A stretch of DNA of 64,000 nucleotides, from assembly GCF_000407485.1 (NCBI RefSeq), contig NZ_ASWD01000002.1, forward strand, positions 558,001 to 622,000, given 5' to 3'. Below, in pieces: positions 8,498-16,745 of this stretch. The notes beneath the pieces are model-generated. The model made no database searches. It was not told the DNA's origin and saw nothing but the letters and a program-made list of their open reading frames with translations. Both the position numbers and the translations under genes were made by a program. Source of the DNA: Enterococcus pallens ATCC BAA-351. GTDB taxonomy: Bacteria; Bacillota; Bacilli; Lactobacillales; Enterococcaceae. Positions within the stretch are counted from its first letter, which is position 1. Each line of letters begins with the position of its first letter.

Positions 8498-9523
8498 TTA
8501 AGAATTTTCAGCTAAGCGAATCGCATAATCAATCGCATTTTCCAGACTTAACTCACTTGCTGTCCACTTGCCAGCCTGGTCGAAGGCCGTTCCATGATCC
8601 ACTGAAGTCCGAATGATCGGCAGATTCAAGGTAATATTGACTCCCTTTACAGCTTCCCAGCTAGCTGTCTTTTGATCGTAAACAAATCCCAACAGCTTCA
8701 AGGGAATATGCCCTTGATCATGATACATAGCCACAACAATATCGTACATGCCGCCGTTGGCTTTTGAGAAAACCGTATCGGCTGGCAATGAGCCGTAAGC
8801 ATTGATGCCCTCTGCTTTAGCCGCTTCAACTGCTGGATTGATCTCGTTAATTTCTTCTTGTCCAAATAAACCATTTTCCCCGCAATGAGGATTTAATCCA
8901 GCTACGGCAATGCGTGGATTTTTAATGCCGAGATTTTTACAAGCAGTATCGGCAATCCGAATGACATCCAAGACCCGGTCTTTAGTCGCCCGGTCACAGG
9001 CTTCCCGCAAGGATACGTGAGTAGAAACATGCACTACCCGCAAATTGCCGTCAGCCAGCATCATGGTATATTTGTCGGTCCCAGTTAAGTCAGCGTAAAT
9101 TTCCGTATGACCAGCATAATGATGGCCCGCGGCATTCATGGCTTCTTTGTTCAATGGATTGGTTACCGTGGCATCAACTTCTTTAGCTAAAGCTAGTTCA
9201 ATGACTTTTTTCACGTATTGAAAGGCTGCATTACCGCCAACTTCGGATACTTCACCGATCGGCAGTTCATCCATGTTAACCACCTGCAGATCAATTAAAT
9301 CAATGGTGCCAAAGGTGTATTTCCCATCACTTGGTTTGTCAATAGGATTAACCGTCACATTCAATTCCGGGTGCTGAGCTAAATAATAATCTAGGACACT
9401 TTTGTCACCGACTAACAGTGGACGACAACGATCATATAATTCTGCTTTCAGAAAAGCCTTCAAGGCGATTTCTGGTCCAATACCAGCTGGATCTCCCATG
9501 GTAATACCGACGATTTTTTTCAT
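8498..9523 (-). CDS. pdxA2: PdxA2-like 4-phospho-acid-sugar dehydrogenase
   Basis: This 341-residue NAD-dependent oxidative decarboxylase belongs to the PdxA family. It shows ITMGDPAGIGPEI at the N-terminus, metal-binding histidines in GHTEIYAD and in AMYHDQGHIPLK, and the C-terminal TSVDHGTAFD. Vitamin B6 synthesis normally uses PdxA with PdxJ. Here the partner is a DUF1537 kinase, and that pair is established for D-threonate and D-erythronate catabolism: kinase to 4-phosphate, then PdxA2 to the 3-keto acid, which decarboxylates to dihydroxyacetone phosphate. I therefore call the catabolic paralogue. The exact epimer is not readable. Confidence 0.8.
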   Translation of the reverse strand: MKKIVGITMGDPAGIGPEIALKAFLKAELYDRCRPLLVGDKSVLDYYLAQHPELNVTVNPIDKPSDGKYTFGTIDLIDLQVVNMDELPIGEVSEVGGNAAFQYVKKVIELALAKEVDATVTNPLNKEAMNAAGHHYAGHTEIYADLTGTDKYTMMLADGNLRVVHVSTHVSLREACDRATKDRVLDVIRIADTACKNLGIKNPRIAVAGLNPHCGENGLFGQEEINEINPAVEAAKAEGINAYGSLPADTVFSKANGGMYDIVVAMYHDQGHIPLKLLGFVYDQKTASWEAVKGVNITLNLPIIRTSVDHGTAFDQAGKWTASELSLENAIDYAIRLAENS

Positions 9524-9602
9524 TGCTGCAAAACTCCTTCTATAATAAGTAAGAAACGAATGCTGCTTAATTTCTTTTGCATTTATTCAACAATGTTTAT
9601 TG

Positions 9603-10760
9603 CTACATGATTTCCAAATAAATCTTTCGTGCATCCTCAGGAGTTACTTCCCGTTTGTTGTTAACCAATAAGCGAGTAACCTCCATCCCAGCAGCCACTA
9701 AGCCGTCAAGATCTTCTTCTGGTACATTGAAGGTTTTCAGGCTGGTTGGTATCTCCAACACCTTCACCATTTCTTCCAGCTGATTGATCATATAACCCGA
9801 TTTCTCATCAACAGACAAATCCTTGTTGCCGTTCTTCACTACTCGGTCATAGGCAATAGCCAGCAGATCCTTAATAGCTGGTTCATTAAATTTCATCACT
9901 GGAGTCAAAAGCATAGCATTGGATACCCCATGAGCAATGTGATATTTCCCGCCCAATGGGTAAGACAAGGCATGAACCGCTGTCGTACCAGAGGACGTAA
10001 TCGCCACGCCAGCATAAAAGGAGCCTAACAGCATATCACTTTTCGCTTTCAAAGCTTCTGGGTTGGTACAGGCTTCAACCAAATTGTTCATGATCAAATC
10101 CAAGGCCTCCAAAGCAAAAGTATTGCTGATGGGGTTGGCTTTGGCTGAAGTGAAGCATTCAATCGCATGACACAAGGCATCTACTCCAGTTGCCGCAGCA
10201 ATCGGCTTCGGCAGATTCTTTATCATGCGGCTGTCAAGAATCACATAATCAGCGATCATCTCTGGATTAACAATCCCGATTTTCAAATCCTTCTCTGGAA
10301 CACCAACAATACTATTAGGAGTCGCCTCAGCACCAGTTCCGGCAGTTGTTGGAATCATCAAGCTGGTAATTTGCTTCTTCGCCAGCAATGGCTCGTCCAG
10401 CAAATCCTTCACAGTATACTCATCTGTCGCCAAAATCGAGGACAGCTTGGCAACATCCATGACACTTCCTCCGCCGATGGCTATAATAAAATCAGCTTTC
10501 TGTTTTTTAAATTCATCGATCATAGCCTGCGCTTCATGATAGTTTGGTTCAGCTGGGATGTCGGAAATAATGGTATAGTCAATTCCAGCTTCTTCAATGA
10601 TTGCCTTAGGGATATCCACTAAGCCGGCTCCTAAAATTCCTTTATCAGTAAAGATGACAATTTTCTGAACTCCATTGGCAATGATGCCGGCCAATTGCTC
10701 CAGGGCGTGCTCTCCGGCGTTGATATTTTTGGGCATTTTTAATTGATAATCTACTAACAT
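9603..10760 (-). CDS. Iron-containing (group III) alcohol dehydrogenase
   Basis: This 385-residue NAD(P)-dependent dehydrogenase has the Rossmann-like N-terminal domain with AIGGGSVMDVAK (about residues 96-107). The metal ligands are in the helical C-terminal domain: GVDALCHAIE supplies Asp and His, and VHALSYPLGGKYHIAHG supplies two His. It overlaps the upstream kinase gene by 7 bases, so translation is coupled. Family members act on lactaldehyde, 1,3-propanediol, 4-hydroxybutyrate and similar small alcohols. In this operon it probably oxidises a hydroxy acid before phosphorylation or reduces an aldehyde released by the aldolase. Confidence 0.85.
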   Translation of the reverse strand: MLVDYQLKMPKNINAGEHALEQLAGIIANGVQKIVIFTDKGILGAGLVDIPKAIIEEAGIDYTIISDIPAEPNYHEAQAMIDEFKKQKADFIIAIGGGSVMDVAKLSSILATDEYTVKDLLDEPLLAKKQITSLMIPTTAGTGAEATPNSIVGVPEKDLKIGIVNPEMIADYVILDSRMIKNLPKPIAAATGVDALCHAIECFTSAKANPISNTFALEALDLIMNNLVEACTNPEALKAKSDMLLGSFYAGVAITSSGTTAVHALSYPLGGKYHIAHGVSNAMLLTPVMKFNEPAIKDLLAIAYDRVVKNGNKDLSVDEKSGYMINQLEEMVKVLEIPTSLKTFNVPEEDLDGLVAAGMEVTRLLVNNKREVTPEDARKIYLEIM

Positions 10761-12013
10761 GTTCTTCCTCCTATGTTTTCATTTAAACGACTAATTTCTT
10801 CAAACAACTCTTCGTTGCCAAATCCACCTGACTTAGTAATCACCTGGCGCTGCTTTTGGTTCCATTCAATCGTTGATAAAACGGTTCCGGCACTGAGCTC
10901 TGTCAGTGGTCGGATCGTCTGAATGCCCAATACCTTCATGGACTGGAAAAGGGTATCCCCGCCAGTGAAAAGAAAGGTATTTTCGCTGTGGCTGGACCAC
11001 AAGGCCTGAGTCAACTCGCCCAACGACTTGCCGATTCGAAAGCGATATTCAGAAACAGGCAGCGCTTTTTCCCGGCTGTAAGTCTTAATCCCTGCGGAAG
11101 TCTCTTCGCTTAAGGTTTCAAAAACCAGCAAAGGATGGGCCTCCATCAGCTCCAGATAGTTTTGAAGTTCCTGTTTCCCTTCTGAACCAGACCAGTAATT
11201 CGGCTCCAGCAGCTGTTGGGGAGTTAAGGAAATTCTAGGATAAGCCTTTTTGTCAGCGTGTTCAATTTGCTTTTTAGTAATAGGATTAACGCTGCCGCAG
11301 ATCACCACTAACGGATTTTTTAACGAGTAGCGGCTGACAGACACGGCCGGAAATAACTGCTGAGCTAAAATCTTGGCAAATCCAGCACAGCCGATGGTGA
11401 TTGCCAATAGTTCGCTTTCTTTTAACAATTGCATTTGCCGCTTTAAATCATTCTCTGTTTGCGCATCAAATACCAAAACACCTTGTCTATTATGGGGAAG
11501 TTCATTGGCTTTGACCAGCAGAGCTTCGATGCCAGCCTCTTGCTTTAATCGATGAATCAGGTTGCTTTCTGTTACTGGCTCATAGGGATCATCAGCAAAC
11601 ACACTTTGAGAAACCAAAACCTGATCGATATACAAATTACCGTCAATTAGTACGCGATTCATTTCAGGATAGGCTGGTAAAAATGGAATGCTTTCTGCTT
11701 GGCTGGTATCCAGAATGGCTTTGACCTCGGCACTGATATTTCCCCGCAACGCAGAATCTACTTTCTTATATATATAAGGAATCCCTTTCCGTTGAGCGCT
11801 TACAATTATTTCACTCATCTGCTGGTAGGCTTCTTCAAAAGGTAAATAGCGGCTCTCAGTATTTAGTACCAGTACAGCGACACTTTCCTCCAACTCAATC
11901 TTGTTCAAATCTATTTCCGTTGAAACCAAGGTATGGACTCCCTGGTTGGAAAATTGAACACCTGTATCAAGAGCTCCAGTAAAGTCATCTGCAATGACTA
12001 ATAATTTTAACAT
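10754..12013 (-). CDS. DUF1537 four-carbon acid-sugar kinase (OtnK/DtnK family)
   Basis: This 419-residue kinase starts with VIADDFTGALDTGVQF, the hallmark of the sugar-binding N-terminal domain. It ends with a nucleotide-binding domain containing FTGGDTLF and TKSGGFG. DUF1537 enzymes phosphorylate threonate, erythronate, 2-oxo-tetronate or denominated relatives at O4 or O3 (D-threonate kinase DtnK, D-erythronate kinase DenK, 3-oxo-tetronate kinase OtnK). It is the first gene of the minus-strand operon, with AAGGTGG upstream of the ATG, and diverges from the PrpR-like regulator. Co-occurrence with PdxA2 favours threonate or erythronate as substrate. Confidence 0.85.
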   Translation of the reverse strand: MLKLLVIADDFTGALDTGVQFSNQGVHTLVSTEIDLNKIELEESVAVLVLNTESRYLPFEEAYQQMSEIIVSAQRKGIPYIYKKVDSALRGNISAEVKAILDTSQAESIPFLPAYPEMNRVLIDGNLYIDQVLVSQSVFADDPYEPVTESNLIHRLKQEAGIEALLVKANELPHNRQGVLVFDAQTENDLKRQMQLLKESELLAITIGCAGFAKILAQQLFPAVSVSRYSLKNPLVVICGSVNPITKKQIEHADKKAYPRISLTPQQLLEPNYWSGSEGKQELQNYLELMEAHPLLVFETLSEETSAGIKTYSREKALPVSEYRFRIGKSLGELTQALWSSHSENTFLFTGGDTLFQSMKVLGIQTIRPLTELSAGTVLSTIEWNQKQRQVITKSGGFGNEELFEEISRLNENIGGRTC

Positions 12014-12030
12014 TCGTTCACCACCTTGGA

Positions 12031-12166
12031 TTTCATGGTTTCATTTTATGCTCTCAACCCCACTTTTGATATCAAAAAAAGCGAAAAGTCGTTTAATTAT
12101 GAAACAATATAGAAATTTATATATCATTATCAGCTAATTGCCTTTATTATTGTTACTATATGAAAC
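12031..12166. promoter_or_regulatory. Divergent control region with repeated TTTCAT/ATGAAA elements
   Basis: The 171-base intergenic region between the acid-sugar operon and its divergent regulator holds four copies of one short element. TTTCAT lies at 12031-12036 and 12039-12044; ATGAAAC lies at 12099-12105 and 12160-12166. The two halves are in opposite orientation relative to the two transcription units. They are plausible binding sites for the Fis-type helix-turn-helix of the neighbouring regulator. No -24/-12 (GG-GC) promoter was found here. Confidence 0.4.
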
Positions 12167-12184
12167 ACCCAGGAGGTTTAAAAG

Positions 12185-13963
12185 ATGAAAACGAAATTTT
12201 TAGGAATTGCTCCTTATGAAGAATTGAATCATTCTATGAATGTGGTCAGTGAACAATTTGAAGAGCTGCAGGCAGATATTTACACAGCTGATTTAGAGGA
12301 AGGTCAAAAGCTGGCTGTTGAACTGTTTAGCGATGGATACGATGCCATTATTTCCCGAGGTGGAACCGCTGATTTGATTCGTAAAGCTGTATCGATTCCA
12401 GTCATTGATGTCTCCATTTCCATTTACGATATTTTAGGTGCCATTCGACTGGCAGAAAATTATACAGCCAATTTTGCGATTGTGGGGTATGCCAGTATTA
12501 CTGAAAAAGCTCATCTGCTTTGTGATATTTTAGGGTATAAAATTAAAATCATTACCCTGACTAACACAACGGATACCAATAAAATTTTGGATAATTTAGT
12601 GGAGGAACAGTATGAAATGATTCTTTGCGATGCCATTACTAATCGGCTGGCCCTAACAAAATCATTAAACACCATCTTGATTACTTCAGGTTTTGATAGT
12701 ATTAAGCACGCCTTTACCGAAGCTCTAACGATCGCAACCTATTTAAAAAAGGCTCAGCAGGAGTATCAGATGTTAGCTGAAAGCCTGAAAAGCCAACGGT
12801 CCGACTGCTTGATTATTGATCAGGAATTCCACGTTCACTTTTCAACCCTTAATCCTGCATTGGAAAAGGCCTTCTTGCTCTTTCTGCAAGCTAAAAAATC
12901 ATTAGCGGAGGAAAATCAGTACTATACAACGATTCGGGGAAAATCCTATAGTATTGAACTGAAACCGTTGTTGATTGACGAACAGTTTTATTACAGCTGT
13001 GCCATCAATACTTCTACTCCACCAATTGTGGGGAATCGCTTAGGAATTCTTTATCAAAAAAGAAGCGAAGTAGAGGAAACCTTAACCACCAAACTACTCT
13101 TTACTAAATTTATTCAGGAATCAACCAAGCAAGAGCTGCAAAAGCTGGCTGATCATTATCAAGGTATGATCATTTTTGGTGAATCTGGCACAGCCAAATC
13201 TAGTATGGCCTATCAAGCTTACTTAAATAAAAAGACTCATAATAATTTTTTGATCTCCATCGACTCCAAGCTAATCAATGACAAAATGTGGAAATTTCTG
13301 GTTAATCCGTCCAACGGGCCATTTGTCGATGTGAACAACACTATTTTAATCGAGCATGTTGAACAGCTTTCCAAACAGGATATTGATCATCTGATCACAA
13401 TTATTCAAAACACTCGTCTGCTTCAGCGTAACCATGTAATTTTTACTTACGATACCAATCGGGCTCACGAAGCAAGTACTTACGAACAACTGATAACAGA
13501 ATTAAATTGTGCCAGTATTTATGCGCCTGCTGTCCGCGAGCGTAAAAACGAACTTAGTGTGATTACGACCTTGCTGCTGAATAAAATGAATATTGAGTGC
13601 AATAAAGAAATTATGGGCTTTGATCCCAAAGCCATCAAGGAATTCCTAGCCTTTGACTGGCCTGGAAACTTGAATCAGCTGCAAGCAGCCATCAAGGAGT
13701 TAGTGATTCATGCTGCAACTCACTACATCACGGAACACCAAGTTAGCGAATTGTTGAAAAAAGAGCGGCTGATTCAATCCTTTTCCACCAGTAATCAAAC
13801 ACCTTTAACCTTGCAGCTTACTGCTGAACAGCCTACTCTGTTTGATTACATTAAGCAGATTGTCTTAAACGTGCTGGAACAAAACAACGGCAACCAAACA
13901 AAAACGGCTGAACAACTAGGCATCAGCCGAACCACTCTGTGGCGCTATTTAAAAGAAGAATAA
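12185..13963 (+). CDS. PrpR-N/AAA+/Fis regulator without the sigma-54 contact motif
   Basis: This 592-residue regulator has a PrpR-type receptor domain (about 1-190), a PAS-like linker (about 195-280), an AAA+ domain (about 300-520) and a Fis-type helix-turn-helix ending GISRTTLWRYLKEE. Walker A is GESGTAKS, but the GAFTGA loop needed to touch sigma-54 is absent and the normal Walker B segment is eroded (NNTILIEHVEQL). This matches activators that have switched to sigma-70 promoters. It diverges from the acid-sugar operon and very likely senses its substrate or an intermediate through the PrpR-N domain. GGAGG lies 8 bases before the ATG. Confidence 0.8.
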   Translation: MKTKFLGIAPYEELNHSMNVVSEQFEELQADIYTADLEEGQKLAVELFSDGYDAIISRGGTADLIRKAVSIPVIDVSISIYDILGAIRLAENYTANFAIVGYASITEKAHLLCDILGYKIKIITLTNTTDTNKILDNLVEEQYEMILCDAITNRLALTKSLNTILITSGFDSIKHAFTEALTIATYLKKAQQEYQMLAESLKSQRSDCLIIDQEFHVHFSTLNPALEKAFLLFLQAKKSLAEENQYYTTIRGKSYSIELKPLLIDEQFYYSCAINTSTPPIVGNRLGILYQKRSEVEETLTTKLLFTKFIQESTKQELQKLADHYQGMIIFGESGTAKSSMAYQAYLNKKTHNNFLISIDSKLINDKMWKFLVNPSNGPFVDVNNTILIEHVEQLSKQDIDHLITIIQNTRLLQRNHVIFTYDTNRAHEASTYEQLITELNCASIYAPAVRERKNELSVITTLLLNKMNIECNKEIMGFDPKAIKEFLAFDWPGNLNQLQAAIKELVIHAATHYITEHQVSELLKKERLIQSFSTSNQTPLTLQLTAEQPTLFDYIKQIVLNVLEQNNGNQTKTAEQLGISRTTLWRYLKEE

Positions 13964-13968
13964 GCATG

Positions 13969-14003
13969 AGAAGGGCCTGTGGCTTTCTACCACAAGCCCT
14001 TCT
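13969..14003 (+). terminator. Hairpin after the PrpR-like regulator
   Basis: AGAAGGGC...GCCCTTCT forms a strong stem with a loop in CTTTCTAC, just after the regulator stop codon. The following T run is poor, so it may be an imperfect terminator. Confidence 0.6.
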
Positions 14004-14019
14004 AAAAGATAAATCCCAT

Positions 14020-14046
14020 AAAAAAACCGCCTGTTTTAGACGGTTA
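14020..14046 (-). terminator. Rho-independent terminator after the Spx/ArsC gene
   Basis: On the minus strand ACCGTCTAAAACAGGCGGT is followed by a run of T, 18 bases after the stop codon of the Spx/ArsC-family gene. Confidence 0.8.
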
Positions 14047-14063
14047 GTTAAAGAAAAGTTAGA

Positions 14064-14423
14064 TTAGAAAACGTCAGCCTTTACCCCGAAAGCAGCTAAT
14101 TTTTCAGGGTTATAGCCAACACACAAATTGTTCTCATCAAATAAAATCGGGCGATCAATCAAATTGGGATAGGTTCTTAATACTTTCAATAATTCTTCTG
14201 GGGACAGATGGCCATAATCCAATGCCAGCTCATTATAAATTGGTGAACCTACCGTAAGGATCTCATCAATATCATCCACCAGCTTTAAAATAGTGGATAA
14301 CGTCTCTCTTTGCATCGCCTCAGTTTGCAGATTGTAGGATTCAAAATTTACGTTATTCATTTGCAGCAATTTCTTCGTTTTCTGACAGTTGGGGCACCCT
14401 GGATCAGACAGTACTTGAATCAT
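14064..14423 (-). CDS. Spx/ArsC-family thioredoxin-fold protein
   Basis: This 119-residue protein has the ArsC/Spx fold with a redox CPNC pair at residues 10-13 and the conserved RPILFD strand near residue 92. Arsenate reductases of this fold and Spx-type RNA polymerase-binding regulators share this layout. CxxC is typical of Spx, but the sequence is diverged and lacks a recognisable RPILFDEKR(L)QVG continuation in full. The ATG has GGAGG 8 bases upstream. It stands alone with its own terminator. I am confident of the family and unsure whether it is a regulator or a reductase. Confidence 0.75.
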   Translation of the reverse strand: MIQVLSDPGCPNCQKTKKLLQMNNVNFESYNLQTEAMQRETLSTILKLVDDIDEILTVGSPIYNELALDYGHLSPEELLKVLRTYPNLIDRPILFDENNLCVGYNPEKLAAFGVKADVF

Positions 14424-14577
14424 TTTTCACTCCTCCACTTCATCTATTTAATTATTAGTACATTTTTTATTCATGCACCATTTACCATATTAGAATGATC
14501 ATTAATTCTCTTAAAATGTATTATATTTCAAAGTATACACTAGGATAATTAATTGGAGAAGCAAAACCTGTGAAACA
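14424..14577. other. AT-rich intergenic stretch
   Basis: Together with the short remnant that follows, this makes a gap of about 430 bases between the Spx/ArsC gene and the IS200 transposase. It is AT-rich, with promoter-like tracts (for example TATACACTAGGATAAT near 14532) and no convincing gene. Confidence 0.4.
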
Positions 14578-14721
14578 ATGAGCAATAGTGAGCAAATCGC
14601 CTCTTTTTCAGAAATATTCAGCATCAGACGACAAAAATGCCATAATCAAACTGAGCTTTCTAGATCTAGACAAATACTTTTAGCTTTTCTTTTTATTATA
14701 AGTAACTCCTTCCTTCTTTAA
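14578..14721 (+). pseudogene. Possible truncated helix-turn-helix gene abutting the IS200 element
   Basis: A 47-codon frame starts at ATG 14578 after GGAGAA and stops exactly where the IS200-like element begins. Its residues SFSEIFSIRRQKCHNQTELS resemble the first helices of XRE/Rgg-type regulators (pattern of FRxxRxxKxxxQxELS). The C-terminal part is a low-complexity run. It could be the 5' remnant of a regulator cut by the insertion, although no 3' remainder is evident beyond the element. It may also be chance. Confidence 0.3.
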
Positions 14722-14728
14722 AATCAAA

Positions 14729-14753
14729 ACCACCCGTGGTAACGGGTGGTTTG
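14729..14753. repeat. Subterminal hairpin, RE side of the IS200 element
   Basis: AACCACCCG-TGGTAA-CGGGTGGTT is a near-perfect hairpin at the 3' side of tnpA. Its stem sequence echoes the hairpin at the other end. Confidence 0.7.
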
Positions 14754-14856
14754 CTCTTCGGCTGAAAGCCTCTTTTACCGGCCTTGGCCTAAAAGGCCTT
14801 CTGAAGGGGCTTCCTCCCGCACCACTATTACCCACTGATTCTAAAAGAATCTCGGA

Positions 14857-15330
14857 TTATTTCTTTTTGTTTTTTTCTCCTGTAAACGGATCATATTCTT
14901 CAAATAATGTTAACTGATCTGCTGCATAATCATCTTGTAATTGATTACGAATATATTCTGCTATCTTCTCCTTGTTTCGTCCGACTGTATCCACGTAATA
15001 GCCACGACACCAAAATTTTCGATTCCCATAACGATATTTTAGATTGGAATGACGATCGAATATCATCAAACTACTTTTTCCTTTCAAGTAACCCATGAAT
15101 TGAGAAATACTTATTTTGGGCGGGACGCTAACAAGTAGGTGAATGTGGTCTTTACAGGCATTTGCTTCGAGAATTTCTACTCCTTTTCGTTCGCATAATT
15201 CTCGAATAATCTCGCCGATGCTTTGTTTGTATTTTCCATAGATAATCTGCCTTCTATACTTTGGGGCAAATACAACGTGGTACTTACATCTCCAACTGGT
15301 ATGTGATAAACTTTCTTTGTCCTTTTTCAT
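14857..15330 (-). CDS. tnpA: IS200/IS605-family TnpA transposase (Y1 HUH)
   Basis: This 157-residue single-strand DNA transposase shows the HUH pair in CKDHIHLLVSVPP and the catalytic tyrosine region in RGYYVDTVGRN. The family-typical opening SWRCKYHVVFAPKYRR is also present. The length is normal for IS200 TnpA. No TnpB partner is present, which fits IS200 rather than IS605. The start ATG has AGGAGG 7 bases upstream. It appears intact and may be active. Confidence 0.93.
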   Translation of the reverse strand: MKKDKESLSHTSWRCKYHVVFAPKYRRQIIYGKYKQSIGEIIRELCERKGVEILEANACKDHIHLLVSVPPKISISQFMGYLKGKSSLMIFDRHSNLKYRYGNRKFWCRGYYVDTVGRNKEKIAEYIRNQLQDDYAADQLTLFEEYDPFTGEKNKKK

Positions 15331-15429
15331 AAGGGTACCTCCTAATTTGTTTGCGATGCGGTCGGGAAACCAGCATCAGTTTAACATTCTAGGAGGTTTT
15401 TTCACTACCACGCTGGAAGCTCTCCGGAA

Positions 15430-15455
15430 CCACCTGCATAGCAGGTGGTTTTCAA
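15430..15455. repeat. Subterminal hairpin, LE side of the IS200 element
   Basis: AACCACCTGC-ATA-GCAGGTGGTT is a perfect hairpin upstream of tnpA and the counterpart of the one at 14729-14753. Confidence 0.7.
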
Positions 15456-15473
15456 AGCATACAACCAAGAATA

Positions 15474-15502
15474 AAAACCGTTTCTGTAAAAGAAACGGTT
15501 TT
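15474..15502 (-). terminator. Terminator of the bga35-PTS operon
   Basis: On the minus strand AAAACCGTTTCT-TTTACA-GAAACGGTTTTT forms a hairpin with a T tail, directly after the EIIA stop codon. Confidence 0.85.
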
Positions 15503-15508
15503 ACTGTT

Positions 15509-15913
15509 TTATTCGTCATCGTCCTCATCGTCTGAAGCAATCACTTCATTAACATAGGCAATATTGCTGGCTCCGGCCTGTACTAGAGACATTTCGGTGC
15601 CGACTAATTCACTATTTATAAAATCAATGACCATCGGCATATTCATGCCTGCATATAGCTCAATCTCTCTTCCTTCCATAATTAGGCGGGAAACGACATT
15701 GCAGGGGGTGCCCCCCATTAAGTCGGCTAATACTACAAAATCCTCCAACCCTTCAATGGCCGCTTCAAATTTTTCGCGGAAATCCTCTGGTGCCTCTGAT
15801 TCCAGCAAGGCGACCGTATGAATGTTCGCTTGAGGCCCCATGATCATTTCTGTACTTTTTTTCAGCTCTTGGCAAAATAACCCATGGCTGACTAACACTA
15901 ATTGTTTTCCCAC
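15509..15913 (-). CDS. Mannose-family PTS EIIA component
   Basis: This 134-residue cytoplasmic phosphocarrier passes phosphate from HPr to EIIB. The phosphorylatable histidine is in LVSHGLF (residue 10), and LADLMGGTPCNVV is the conserved core of the fold. The C-terminus is an unusual acidic tail (SDDEDDDE). The gene starts with GTG at 15913, supported by GGGAGAG 8 bases upstream. It is the last gene of the operon bga35-IIB-IIC-IID-IIA. Confidence 0.9.
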   Translation of the reverse strand: MGKQLVLVSHGLFCQELKKSTEMIMGPQANIHTVALLESEAPEDFREKFEAAIEGLEDFVVLADLMGGTPCNVVSRLIMEGREIELYAGMNMPMVIDFINSELVGTEMSLVQAGASNIAYVNEVIASDDEDDDE

Positions 15914-15935
15914 TTGTTGTTCTCTCCCGTCTGAA

Positions 15936-16745
15936 TTATTTAGAAATTACGCCAAAAGCAGATAGAGCAACACAGACGACTAATACGATGAAGATCGCTT
16001 TAGTAGAGGTCATATTTTTCTTACCTAGCATCCAATAAACTGCCCCAACGATACCTGCTGGCAATAGACGCGGCAAGATCATATCAAGGTTATTTTGCAT
16101 ATTCAGCGTTACATCACCAATGCTTGGTGCCCATGAGAATTTCACGTTAACCATCGTTGCAACTAAGGCACCTACCATGAATACCCCTAATAAAGTTGCT
16201 GCATCTGTCAGTGCTGTTAAACGATGCTGCATAGTCGTAACTAAAGAAATCCCTTCCTTATAAGCAAATTCCAGCTGCTTCCAGCGGAAAATCATTACTG
16301 CAATTTGGGCAATAATCCAAATAAAAATACCGGTTGGATTGCCGTTGATTGCCATGTTTGCTGCCAAGGCCCCAAAGATTGTTGGAATCAACGCGGCGAA
16401 AATAGAATCCCCAATCGCAGCGAAAGGTCCCATTAAACCAGCTTTTAACCCTGAAACGGTTTCTTTGGCACTGATGCCTTCTTTTTCTTCAATCGCCAAG
16501 TCAATCCCAGTGATAATGGTATTGAAAAAGTTGGAGGTATTAAAGAATTGGGTATGGGTCCGCATAACTTCCTTTAATTCTGGTGTATCATCGCCATAAA
16601 TTTTACGTAATTGCGGCAGAATCGTGTACAAATAACCGGAGCCTTGCATCCGTTCATAGTTCCAGCCTAGCTGGAAAGTGAACAAGCTTCTACGATTGAT
16701 CTGCTTAAAATCTTCTTTGGTCAATTTGTAATTAGATTTCGTCAT
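15936..16745 (-). CDS. Mannose-family PTS EIID component
   Basis: This 269-residue membrane protein works with EIIC as the sugar channel. It begins with the characteristic RRSLFTFQLGWNYERMQG, contains MGPFAAIGDSIFAALIPT near residue 125, and has C-terminal membrane helices. The ATG at 16745 has GGGGG 8 bases upstream and lies inside the end of the EIIC gene, giving a short overlap and translational coupling. Confidence 0.9.
   Translation of the reverse strand: MTKSNYKLTKEDFKQINRRSLFTFQLGWNYERMQGSGYLYTILPQLRKIYGDDTPELKEVMRTHTQFFNTSNFFNTIITGIDLAIEEKEGISAKETVSGLKAGLMGPFAAIGDSIFAALIPTIFGALAANMAINGNPTGIFIWIIAQIAVMIFRWKQLEFAYKEGISLVTTMQHRLTALTDAATLLGVFMVGALVATMVNVKFSWAPSIGDVTLNMQNNLDMILPRLLPAGIVGAVYWMLGKKNMTSTKAIFIVLVVCVALSAFGVISK

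Larger units (their letters stand above)
14724..15462 (-). mobile_element. IS200-type insertion sequence
   Basis: This is an element of about 0.74 kb with a single tnpA gene and, as expected for IS200, no classical terminal inverted repeats. Subterminal hairpins lie at each end: 14729-14753 (AACCACCCGTGG and its partner) and 15430-15455 (AACCACCTGCATAGCAGGTGG). Such hairpins are what TnpA recognises in single-stranded DNA. The exact cleavage sites cannot be fixed. The element lies just downstream of the PTS operon terminator and interrupts nothing essential that I can see. Confidence 0.8.

Noticed and set aside
8498..9523. Vitamin B6 biosynthetic PdxA
   Set aside because: No PdxJ or other B6 genes nearby; the DUF1537 kinase, permease and aldolase point to catabolism.
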